Below, piece by piece: positions 1 through 5,155 of a stretch of 5,721 nt of DNA. A program made the translations under genes and the position numbers. How positions within the stretch are numbered: the first letter of the stretch is position 1; each line of letters begins with the position of its first letter. Where the stretch lies: contig DLXL01000643.1 of NCBI GenBank assembly GCA_003448025.1, positions 7,531-13,251 on the forward strand. Direction: 5' to 3'. The notes beneath the pieces were generated by a model, which searched no databases, was not told the origin of the DNA, and was given only the letters and a program-made list of their open reading frames with translations. The DNA comes from Saprospirales bacterium (GTDB taxonomy: Bacteria > Bacteroidota > Bacteroidia > Chitinophagales > Saprospiraceae).

Positions 1-1
1 T

Positions 2-226
2 TCCAACAAGAAGGTGTATAAAATGGGGCGCTACAAAACCCTCAAATTCCAGCCGGAGGTTATTGCCGGGAATGTATTCAATGAAGACGCCAAAATGACG
101 GTCTGGGTGTCTGACGATGCCAACCGCATACCCCTGCTCATTGAATCGCCCGTTTCGGTAGGCTCCGTCAAAATGGTATTAAAAGAGTACTGGGGGCTGA
201 AACATAATTTTGAGGCGAAGAATTAA
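2..226 (+). CDS. DUF3108-type protein, C-terminal fragment
   Basis: The frame is open from the left edge to the TAA at 224-226, so this is the 3' end of a longer gene; the GTG at 14 is simply an internal Val codon. About 74 residues are visible. They resemble the end of the DUF3108 family, periplasmic or exported proteins of unknown biochemical function: a Lys/Arg-rich strand followed by KFQPEV, then VFNEDAKMTVWVSDDANRIPLLIES and VGSVKMVLKEYWGL. The sequence WVSDDANRIPLLIE followed by VGSVK is the most characteristic part. The N-terminal signal peptide and most of the domain lie outside the window. It converges on the minus-strand peptidase gene, with a hairpin and T-run at 302-340 likely ending its transcript. 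The family assignment is from memory of the motif. Confidence 0.72.
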   Translation, partial: SNKKVYKMGRYKTLKFQPEVIAGNVFNEDAKMTVWVSDDANRIPLLIESPVSVGSVKMVLKEYWGLKHNFEAKN

Positions 227-255
227 CATACAACTATTACCGGTCATTCTTACCC

Positions 256-290
256 TAACCGGAGCATGTAAATGCCGGTCTACCCGGTTA
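256..290. repeat. Nested inverted repeats with two alternative pairings
   Basis: TAACCGG (256-262) is perfectly complementary to CCGGTTA (284-290). Inside lies GCAT-GTAA-ATGC (264-275), a perfect 4-bp stem with a GNRA-type loop, which can instead be extended by ACCG (258-261) pairing with CGGT (276-279) across a 2-nt bulge. The outer and extended stems compete for the same bases. No T-run follows, so this is not an ordinary terminator; it may act as a 3' processing or stability structure for the plus-strand mRNA. Confidence 0.35.
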
Positions 291-301
291 AACGATCCAA
301 A

Positions 302-340
302 GCCTGCTGATTTCACCGCTTAGCAACAGGCGGGGTTTTT
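302..340 (+). terminator. Terminator-like hairpin between convergent genes
   Basis: GCCTGCTG (302-309) pairs with CAACAGGC (324-331) with a single C/A mismatch, and the 3' arm is followed by GGGG and five T residues (336-340). It lies 76 nt past the stop of the plus-strand gene, in the right orientation for it. On the minus strand only TTT follows the stem, so it would be a weak terminator for the peptidase transcript. Confidence 0.5.
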
Positions 341-390
341 CAATTGATTTAACGATGTCACTGAACAAAAAATGGAGGGGAAGGCCAGGT

Positions 391-1869
391 CTATCTTGGT
401 TCATGAACGAGTTTCAATAGTTCCTCTATGCTTTCAGCATCTTTCAGCTCGGAATAAGAAACAGGAATGTCGGGCTGTACCCCCAGATGATCAAAAACGC
501 CCGAAGGACGGTAGGCTCTTGAGGTAGAAACCGTAAATTGGAATTTGGAATGCGGCAGCGTAAGCGCCACGTTCGAGCCATGTGGATTGGCCAGGCCGCC
601 GGTTTCTTCGCCCACTATAATCGCTCGCTGGTAATCTTTCATGATTGCGGCAAACATACCCGACATAGAATAGGAGTTCCGGTTTGTAAGGAGGTATACG
701 ACGCCTTCATAGAAATGTTTTTTAGAATAATGCTGCCTTGGCCGCGTGTAAATCTCATAAATGGGTTCGCGAGAAACGGAGTCTCTTTCCACTGTTATCT
801 TTTGAATCTTGGTATTTTTGGTCATTACGGCCGCAGCTAATTTCAAAATGGGTTTTTTCGGTAAAAACCGGAATGCCCTGAGCGCTTTCGGGAAGGCGCC
901 GTAAAACGCAGGGCTCATCTTTACTTTCGCTTTTGACACCAATACCCACGGTGTTTTTAACAGATAATGATTGATTTCCTCCGTGACAGAGTGTTCGCCG
1001 CCTCCGTTGTCTCTGAGATCAAGAAAAAGGGTATCAATCCGGTGCTCCTGAATTTGTCTGAAAACGGTCTTGATACTGTCCCTGTACCCTTTGTACGTCG
1101 AGAAGTCGTGAAGCGTCAGAAGCCCTACGCTACGGTCTTTCAGGTATGTAAAATCCAGGTGGGCGCGTTTGGGCACAGGAGATACCGGAAAAAGTATACG
1201 TATAAGGCTGTCGTATTGCGCTGATTCAAGGCAGGCTGCGTGCTTTTCGTAGATATCGCCGTTCGCCAAACGGGTTTTCAACAACACGGAATCCGTATGA
1301 CCATAGAGCAGCCAGTACATCCTGTTGAAGCGGTAGGAAATCTGTCTGTATCTGAAAAGATCCGATTCGCCAAACGTCATCAGGCGCATGTTGTCTATCA
1401 CTTCGTCTATCGGTTTTTGGTTGATTTCAAGAATAACGGTCGAATCCAGGCGCGCATCCTGAAGAAATTGGCTTTGAACAATCACACGTTGATCGTCATC
1501 CAGATAAATCCAGAATGGGAAAACTTTTCCGCCTTGTTTAAAGTATTGTGCCCGATCTTCATTGGGATAGTAAAGCGCGGTATGACCGTCGTGTAAGGCT
1601 GCAATGAGGCCGGCCAATTCCACATACCACAGCTCTTTGGTCATCGGCTTCAAATTGCTTTTTACGCGCTCCATCCGCTCCTCAAACTCCTTTTGGCTGA
1701 TAAAATGATAGGGTTCGGGGTGTACCTCGTGCAATTTATTTTGCACCCAGGTAAGTTCCTCCAGCAGCAGCGAGCGATCAATGAATGTGCTGGCAGCGGG
1801 TTGCGCGACGGATACCTGCGCGGTACATGACAGGCTGAGCGCCGCGGCCAGGCAGCAGGCGTAATGCAT
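391..1869 (-). CDS. S41-family peptidase (C-terminal processing protease superfamily), no PDZ evident
   Basis: This 492-residue protein is a likely exported serine peptidase of MEROPS family S41. Residues 1-22 form a hydrophobic leader with a plausible signal peptidase cut after SVA-22, although the leader lacks the usual N-terminal Lys/Arg. ALHDGHT (91-97) resembles the conserved DgHt motif where tricorn-like members carry their catalytic His. DLRDNGGG (284-291) is the S41 core strand motif. NSYSMSGMF (398-406) holds the likely nucleophile Ser401, followed by IIVGEETGG (417-425) and GVQPDIPV (463-470), the usual C-terminal S41 signature. The Lys expected about 25 residues after the Ser in CtpA/Prc is absent (GL at 425-426), and the Glu three residues after the Ser is Gly404. 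The start ATG is fixed: an in-frame stop lies five codons upstream (1882-1884) and the ATG follows the FISUMP stop by one base. Its substrate is unknown. Confidence 0.85.
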   Translation of the reverse strand: MHYACCLAAALSLSCTAQVSVAQPAASTFIDRSLLLEELTWVQNKLHEVHPEPYHFISQKEFEERMERVKSNLKPMTKELWYVELAGLIAALHDGHTALYYPNEDRAQYFKQGGKVFPFWIYLDDDQRVIVQSQFLQDARLDSTVILEINQKPIDEVIDNMRLMTFGESDLFRYRQISYRFNRMYWLLYGHTDSVLLKTRLANGDIYEKHAACLESAQYDSLIRILFPVSPVPKRAHLDFTYLKDRSVGLLTLHDFSTYKGYRDSIKTVFRQIQEHRIDTLFLDLRDNGGGEHSVTEEINHYLLKTPWVLVSKAKVKMSPAFYGAFPKALRAFRFLPKKPILKLAAAVMTKNTKIQKITVERDSVSREPIYEIYTRPRQHYSKKHFYEGVVYLLTNRNSYSMSGMFAAIMKDYQRAIIVGEETGGLANPHGSNVALTLPHSKFQFTVSTSRAYRPSGVFDHLGVQPDIPVSYSELKDAESIEELLKLVHEPR

Positions 1870-1870
1870 A

Positions 1871-2899
1871 TTATTCTTTGATTATTTTTGAAACACCCCA
1901 ATTGGTTGTCGGGAAACGCAAGAAATACATACCGCTTGGCAATTCGACAATAGATACCGTCAAGTTGTCGGAAAGCATCCCGCGGAGCATCAGCCGGCCG
2001 GTCAGGTCGGTAATCACGTATTCTTCGCCATTCATCCGTTCATCTGATTTGATCTGTATATAATCATTCGCCGGATTCGGAAAAACAGAAAAGCGCGGGA
2101 CTTCGCTTTCCTCCGTACTCAGGGTGCTTAAATCGGCAACACACCGTATGCAGCATCCGTATTTGGCGAAATAAGCATTGCGAACGGCATAATCCTGCGG
2201 GTATGCCAGTTCCAGAAAAAATCCCATGCCGGGGCCTACCTGTGTGGAAAGCCAATAGCTCGCCGCTGCATCGTTGCTGAAAGAGAACGCACCGGCGTCG
2301 TTCCGGCCTCCATTGGGAATTGCCGAAAAACCGGAAAGGTTGGTGGCGTTGGTATTGGGCGATCGCCAATACGTCAGCCCCGAACTTTTCAGAGCGCCGC
2401 CGGCTTTGTTGGGCATATTGCCGGGTTGCTGGGGATTTGCATTGGGATCAAGAAAGAAGATGAGCTTGTAGAGATCCGCCAACGAGGGAACGCGCCATCC
2501 GTTGGGACACGGATTTCGCGCGTCGGATGCAACAAAGAAATTATACAGTTTTCCGTACGGACAATCATAACTTGTATCGTTTTTGTAGGAACACATCCCC
2601 GGACCGGTCAGTCCGCTCCAAACGGCTGCCTCGTTCACATTCGGGATCACATCTCCGTTCTGGAAACGGGTCACTTTCAGGTTCTCTGCAAACCAAACGA
2701 GATCATCAATAACGACCGTTTTGTACGTATTTCCGTCTATGTCAGCAACCTGACTATATGTTACACCGGGGTTATGCACATTAACCGCCCCACAGGTATG
2801 GTCGTCTGATGACTGGCTAAAAGCCGTAAAAACGCCTGTTGACAATAAGGTTGTAAGCAGTAAGGTTGAGACGCTGAATTTGTGATTTGATCGTTTCAT
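1871..2899 (-). CDS. FISUMP-domain protein with T9SS type A sorting domain
   Basis: This 342-residue exported protein starts with a signal peptide (MKRSNHK, then a hydrophobic stretch to about residue 29, FSQ). Residues about 50-256 match the Fibrobacter succinogenes major paralogous (FISUMP) domain: DIDGNTYKTVVIDDLVWFAENL (53-74), NGDVIPNV (81-88), YGKLYNFF (115-122), CPNGWRVPS (131-139), AGGALKSSGLTYWRSPNTNATN (166-187), SGFSAIPNGGRN (189-200), YWLSTQ (215-220) and a closing IRCVAD (251-256). The domain function is not established; it is common on surface proteins. Residues about 268-342 form a T9SS sorting domain, with FSVFPNPANDYIQI at its start and PSGMYFLRF then KIIKE at its end, so the mature protein should be secreted or anchored through T9SS. 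The next gene, the S41 peptidase, starts one base after this stop. Confidence 0.9.
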   Translation of the reverse strand: MKRSNHKFSVSTLLLTTLLSTGVFTAFSQSSDDHTCGAVNVHNPGVTYSQVADIDGNTYKTVVIDDLVWFAENLKVTRFQNGDVIPNVNEAAVWSGLTGPGMCSYKNDTSYDCPYGKLYNFFVASDARNPCPNGWRVPSLADLYKLIFFLDPNANPQQPGNMPNKAGGALKSSGLTYWRSPNTNATNLSGFSAIPNGGRNDAGAFSFSNDAAASYWLSTQVGPGMGFFLELAYPQDYAVRNAYFAKYGCCIRCVADLSTLSTEESEVPRFSVFPNPANDYIQIKSDERMNGEEYVITDLTGRLMLRGMLSDNLTVSIVELPSGMYFLRFPTTNWGVSKIIKE

Positions 2900-2925
2900 G
2901 TGTCTTGAAATTCTGTATGAAAAAT

Positions 2926-2933
2926 CAAATTTA
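2926..2933 (-). promoter_or_regulatory. Candidate -7 box (TAnnTTTG) of the FISUMP-peptidase operon
   Basis: On the minus strand this reads TAAATTTG, an exact match to the Bacteroidota -7 consensus TAnnTTTG. It lies 26 nt ahead of the FISUMP ATG, leaving a leader of roughly 20 nt. No TTG or TTTG sits at the usual -33 distance, which lowers confidence. A near-perfect A+T-rich inverted repeat (2939-2954) lies just upstream. Confidence 0.4.
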
Positions 2934-2938
2934 TGAAA

Positions 2939-2954
2939 AATCTAAAATTAGATT
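2939..2954 (-). terminator. A+T-rich inverted repeat after the barrel gene; weak terminator or operator
   Basis: AATCTAA (2939-2945) and TTAGATT (2948-2954) are perfect inverted arms with a 2-nt centre. In the minus direction the 3' arm runs into TTTC, 17 nt past the barrel gene's TAA, so it could end that transcript. The stem is almost all A/T and would be weak. It also sits immediately upstream of the candidate FISUMP -7 box, so a regulator binding site is an alternative. Confidence 0.35.
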
Positions 2955-2971
2955 GATTGTTTCTGTTCAGT

Positions 2972-3538
2972 TTAAAAAGTATATCCAAGCCTCAGTGAAC
3001 CTAACATAAAGGGGGTCTCACCAACTTGCTTGGCGAGCGTCTCGTCTTCATAGATAGGCCAGGGATTTGATTTGTAAATTACGCCGGCAACACCGAATTG
3101 AGGAAGAATATAAAGTTTTTTCCTGGCAAACTCAAATTTATATCCAATATACCCTGTGACCAACCAATCAAAACTGTTATAGGTCTTTCCGGTAGTTACA
3201 TGGTTTTGCAATACGCCCAATCCGGTAGTTTGTGAAAATTCGAGGTGAAGCCCTTTCCAGAAGTATTGCCGGTAGCCACTCGCCATGCTGTAGTCTGCAA
3301 AGCGGCCTTCCGTTTCACGGTCTCTCGGAAAATCAATGTTTAACCCAACGTAAGCATCTCCTCGTAAATTACCTTTCTGCCACAATTTTACGACAAAATG
3401 GGTGCGGGTACTTTGTACTAAGAACGGCCATAGAATATCTGTTTCAATGGCAAATTTGCGCCCTTGGGGTTCAGTTTGAGCGAAAGTGGCTGAAGTTAAC
3501 AGGCTAACTATTCCGAGAATGAGAAGCGATTTTTTCAT
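2972..3538 (-). CDS. Small predicted outer-membrane beta-barrel protein, function unknown
   Basis: This 188-residue protein has a clear signal peptide: MKKSLLILGIVSLLTSATFA, cut after Ala20 before Gln. The mature part alternates short amphipathic strands rich in aromatic and glycine residues, such as THFVVKLW (46-53), GDAYVGLNIDF (60-70), GLHLEFSQTTGLGV (96-109), DWLVTGYIGYKFEF (124-137), LYILPQFGVAGVIY (142-155) and GSLRLGYTF (180-188). It ends in Phe, as outer-membrane barrel proteins usually do for BAM recognition. The length suggests a small barrel of about eight strands. I do not recognise a specific family. It lies 73 nt downstream of the Crp/Fnr gene in the same direction, so co-transcription or direct control by that regulator is plausible. 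A 7-bp hairpin occupies the leader immediately before the ATG. Confidence 0.78.
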   Translation of the reverse strand: MKKSLLILGIVSLLTSATFAQTEPQGRKFAIETDILWPFLVQSTRTHFVVKLWQKGNLRGDAYVGLNIDFPRDRETEGRFADYSMASGYRQYFWKGLHLEFSQTTGLGVLQNHVTTGKTYNSFDWLVTGYIGYKFEFARKKLYILPQFGVAGVIYKSNPWPIYEDETLAKQVGETPFMLGSLRLGYTF

Positions 3539-3540
3539 TG

Positions 3541-3566
3541 TTGTTGCATTTTATTTGACGCAACAA
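3541..3566 (-). promoter_or_regulatory. Leader hairpin abutting the barrel gene's start codon
   Basis: TTGTTGC (3541-3547) and GCAACAA (3560-3566) are perfect 7-base inverted arms around a 12-nt loop. On the mRNA the stem ends two bases before the ATG at 3536-3538, so it occupies the ribosome-binding region; no purine-rich Shine-Dalgarno is otherwise present. It could limit translation or be a protein-binding palindrome. Confidence 0.4.
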
Positions 3567-3593
3567 GGTTGTATTAATAAGTTTAGAATTCGC

Positions 3594-3607
3594 TTAACAA
3601 ATGTTAA
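3594..3607. promoter_or_regulatory. Inverted repeat TTAACA-N2-TGTTAA, candidate operator
   Basis: A perfect 14-bp two-fold symmetric site lies 4 bp beyond the Crp/Fnr stop codon and about 55 bp before the barrel gene ATG. It overlaps a one-mismatch -7-like box on the minus strand (AACATTTG, 3598-3605). Two-fold symmetry and the position next to a Crp/Fnr gene suggest a binding site for that regulator; the sequence does not match the E. coli CRP or FNR consensus. Confidence 0.35.
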
Positions 3608-3611
3608 CAAA

Positions 3612-4184
3612 TCACTTCATCATCTCTTTTCGTAATCTGCTCATGTGCTGAGGGGTGATACCAAGAAACGAAGCCGTGTACTGGAGAGGCACACCTAAAA
3701 TAATCTCCGGGTTTTCTTTCAGCATTTTTTCATATCTTTCATAAGCCGTTTTTGATTGCAGTATTGCAACTCTTTTTTCCATGGTGATGAACAGATTTTC
3801 CGCAATGACACGTCTAAATATTTGCAATTTAGGAATTAAAACAGACAGCTTTTCCAAGTCGTTTTTTGAAATTACTCTTAAAACAGTATCTTCCAAGGCT
3901 GAAATGTTTTCATGTGTCGGTGTGTTGGTCAGAAAGCTGGTGAAGGAAGAAATAAAGTGATTTGCTGTTACAAAGAAACAAGTTACTTCGTTTCCGGCAT
4001 CTTCCATGTAAAAATTGCGAAGTTTCCCTGAAACGACAAATGCTACCTGGTCGCAAATTTTACCTTGTTTTACCCAAAAGCCGCCTTTGGAAAGTTCTAA
4101 ATAACCGAAGGCGTTTTCTATGGCATTTATTTCCTCTGGGGTCAAACTTACGATCTGGTTGATGTTTTTTGTGAGCACGGTCAT
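3612..4184 (-). CDS. Crp/Fnr-family transcriptional regulator
   Basis: This 190-residue regulator has the usual length for Bacteroidota Crp/Fnr proteins. Residues about 30-115 form the cyclic-nucleotide-binding-like beta-roll (WVKQGKICDQVAFVVSGKLRNFYM at 37-60, then EVTCFFVTANHFISSFTSF). Residues about 118-140 form the long dimerisation helix, and the C-terminal helix-turn-helix is at about 165-186 (PLQYTASFLGITPQHMSRLRKE). The beta-roll lacks the E. coli CRP cAMP-contact pattern (GE then RSA), and there is no FNR-like N-terminal Cys cluster, so the effector is unknown. The frame stays open to an ATG at 4277, but I start at 4184: MTVLTKNINQIVSLTPEE matches the usual family N-terminus, the 31-residue extension does not look like the family, and a promoter match lies inside it. 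The barrel gene follows at 73 nt. Confidence 0.88.
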   Translation of the reverse strand: MTVLTKNINQIVSLTPEEINAIENAFGYLELSKGGFWVKQGKICDQVAFVVSGKLRNFYMEDAGNEVTCFFVTANHFISSFTSFLTNTPTHENISALEDTVLRVISKNDLEKLSVLIPKLQIFRRVIAENLFITMEKRVAILQSKTAYERYEKMLKENPEIILGVPLQYTASFLGITPQHMSRLRKEMMK

Positions 4185-4194
4185 ACGGATTGAT

Positions 4195-4206
4195 TTTTGT
4201 ACAAAA
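4195..4206. promoter_or_regulatory. Perfect palindrome TTTTGTACAAAA over the -7 box and start site
   Basis: Twelve bases are fully self-complementary and overlap both the -7 box (4202-4209) and the expected transcription start of the Crp/Fnr gene. A repressor dimer bound here would block initiation, so autoregulation is a reasonable guess. It is short and A/T-rich, so chance is possible. Confidence 0.35.
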
Positions 4207-4233
4207 CTAACATTTTCATTCGGAGCGCTGCAA
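4202..4233 (-). promoter_or_regulatory. Candidate Bacteroidota promoter of the Crp/Fnr gene
   Basis: On the minus strand TTG (4233-4231) is followed after 21 nt by TAGTTTTG (4209-4202), an exact TAnnTTTG box at an accepted -33/-7 spacing. Transcription would begin near 4195-4198, leaving a leader of about 12 nt before the ATG at 4184. This supports the shorter reading frame. Confidence 0.55.
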
Positions 4234-4438
4234 CGAGGCTCCCCAAAAATCTTCTTCCGTTCCATTACCAACGGCAATGACTATATTGATTTCAGCTCGG
4301 CGTACTCACGTATTATCTTTTATCTGCTCTTCTACACCTCACGCTGCCAGGTTTTGTGCATGTTTAACGGTTATGTTTGATAGTTTTAAAAATAAAATTC
4401 TTGCAGTTTCACCGCAGCATCAAAATTTGAATAATCTC

Positions 4439-4840
4439 TTAATTCTTCCGAATAAGGTTGTCAACTGAATATTTCCCCGGCCCGGTAAAAAACAAGGCGA
4501 TATAAGACAATAAGTACATCAGGGCATGTTCTCGGTCAGCAAAAGGATCCTCGCCGTGGATGATGAAAACGATGACCAACATCAATATGATCAAAGGAAT
4601 TAGTGCTAAGCGTGTAAACAGACCGAGTAATAAGAAAATAGTGCAGAATAGTTCTGCAAAAACCGTCAGTGCGTATGAAACCGTTGTGCCTACGTGAAAG
4701 GGGTCGGGCCAATCCGTACTACTTTCCGAAAATTCTGTGAACTTCGGCCAACCGTGCAAAAGCATGAGTGCACAACTTAACCTTAATACGAGTACGCCGA
4801 CATCAAATGACCATGCTTTTACGGACAACAAGTTGTGCAT
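4439..4840 (-). CDS. DoxX-family integral membrane protein
   Basis: With the start at 4840 this is a 133-residue four-helix inner-membrane protein of the DoxX family. Helices lie at about 13-30 (VGVLVLRLSCALMLLHG), 53-75 (VSYALTVFAELFCTIFLLLGLFT), 77-96 (LALIPLIILMLVIVFIIH) and 105-120. Family marks include HGWPKF (29-34), the FAELF segment (61-65), HGEDPF (95-100) and FTGPGKYSVDNLI (118-130). DoxX was named for a subunit of an archaeal thiosulfate:quinone oxidoreductase, but most bacterial members are not functionally assigned and I make no such claim here. The frame is open to 4978. The first 38 extra residues are Lys/Arg-rich and unlike the family. Homologues usually begin about ten residues before the W-S pair, which fits Met at 4840; the Met at 4864 (eight residues longer) is the alternative. 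Neither start has a good Shine-Dalgarno. Confidence 0.85.
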   Translation of the reverse strand: MHNLLSVKAWSFDVGVLVLRLSCALMLLHGWPKFTEFSESSTDWPDPFHVGTTVSYALTVFAELFCTIFLLLGLFTRLALIPLIILMLVIVFIIHGEDPFADREHALMYLLSYIALFFTGPGKYSVDNLIRKN

Positions 4841-4841
4841 T

Positions 4842-4856
4842 AAAAGTTTAACTTTT
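4842..4856. repeat. Palindrome immediately before the DoxX start
   Basis: AAAAGTT (4842-4848) and AACTTTT (4850-4856) are perfect inverted arms around a single T. If translation starts at 4840, the repeat ends one base before the ATG and could be an operator or a small hairpin over the ribosome site; if it starts at 4864 the repeat is coding. Confidence 0.35.
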
Positions 4857-4953
4857 GAAACCATCCTATTTTGCTTTTTTAGTTTGTGCCTACTCTGGTC
4901 GGTTTTCAGCCTCCCCGGTCTCATTTGCTTTTTCCGTTCAATGGCCTGAAACA

Positions 4954-4993
4954 ACCGGGATATGCAAGCCGTACGCACGGCATCACTCCCGGT
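4954..4993. repeat. Two-part hairpin in the MopE-DoxX gap
   Basis: The outer arms ACCGGGA (4954-4960) and TCCCGGT (4987-4993) pair perfectly. Inside, GCCGT (4968-4972) pairs with ACGGC (4977-4981) around a 4-nt loop, with an asymmetric 7/5-nt internal loop between the stems: 12 base pairs in 40 nt. There is no T-run on either strand, so it is not a standard terminator. It lies about 115 nt upstream of the DoxX start. Confidence 0.4.
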
Positions 4994-5130
4994 AGATCGT
5001 CGAATGTATGCTCACCGGCAAAAGACAACGCCACCTGCCGAAGGATGCACAGACGCGGGGGGATTCTGACCGTAGCGCTTGCTACGTCCAGAAAATTGCC
5101 GCTTTCGGCCCAAAAATATTTTTTGAAATC

Positions 5131-5144
5131 AGACGCGACCGTCT
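5131..5144 (-). terminator. Weak terminator candidate after the MopE-repeat gene
   Basis: On the minus strand AGACG-GTCG-CGTCT forms a perfect 5-bp stem beginning 11 nt after the TAG at 5156-5158. It is followed by GATTTC and then an A/T-rich palindrome, not by a clean T-run, so it would be a poor intrinsic terminator by itself; the GCCG hairpin at 5098-5109, followed by AATTTTC, may contribute. Confidence 0.3.
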
Positions 5145-5155
5145 CTGTAGTTGCC

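Larger units (their letters stand above)
4841..5155. other. Intergenic gap of 315 nt between MopE and DoxX genes
   Basis: No convincing gene is seen here on either strand. The stretch holds the palindrome at 4842-4856, the two-part hairpin at 4954-4993, a 6-bp hairpin CGTAGC-N4-GCTACG (5071-5086), a 4-bp hairpin GCCG-N4-CGGC (5098-5109), an A/T palindrome around 5112-5125 and AGACG-N4-CGTCT (5131-5144). No TAnnTTTG box was found for DoxX on the minus strand. The G run at 5057-5062 is not part of any repeat I can see. Confidence 0.6.

Noticed and set aside
361..390. T-run after the peptidase stop as a terminator
   Set aside because: The minus strand has six T residues here, but no complementary arms precede them.
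1240..1596. A 118-codon plus-strand frame inside the peptidase gene
   Set aside because: It is antisense to a clear S41 coding region and shows no recognisable motif or ribosome site.
1815..1869. Lipoprotein signal in the peptidase leader (LSLSC, Cys15)
   Set aside because: The residues before Cys15 (S-L-S) do not fit a lipobox, and an ordinary signal peptidase site after SVA-22 fits better.
2426..2809. A 127-codon plus-strand frame inside the FISUMP gene
   Set aside because: It is antisense to strongly conserved FISUMP motifs and has no family resemblance of its own.
4185..4277. N-terminal extension of the Crp/Fnr protein to an ATG at 4277
   Set aside because: The 31 extra residues do not resemble the family, and an exact promoter match lies inside them.
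4865..4978. N-terminal extension of the DoxX protein to 4978
   Set aside because: It is a Lys/Arg-rich stretch overlapping hairpins, unlike any DoxX N-terminus; two better internal Met starts exist.
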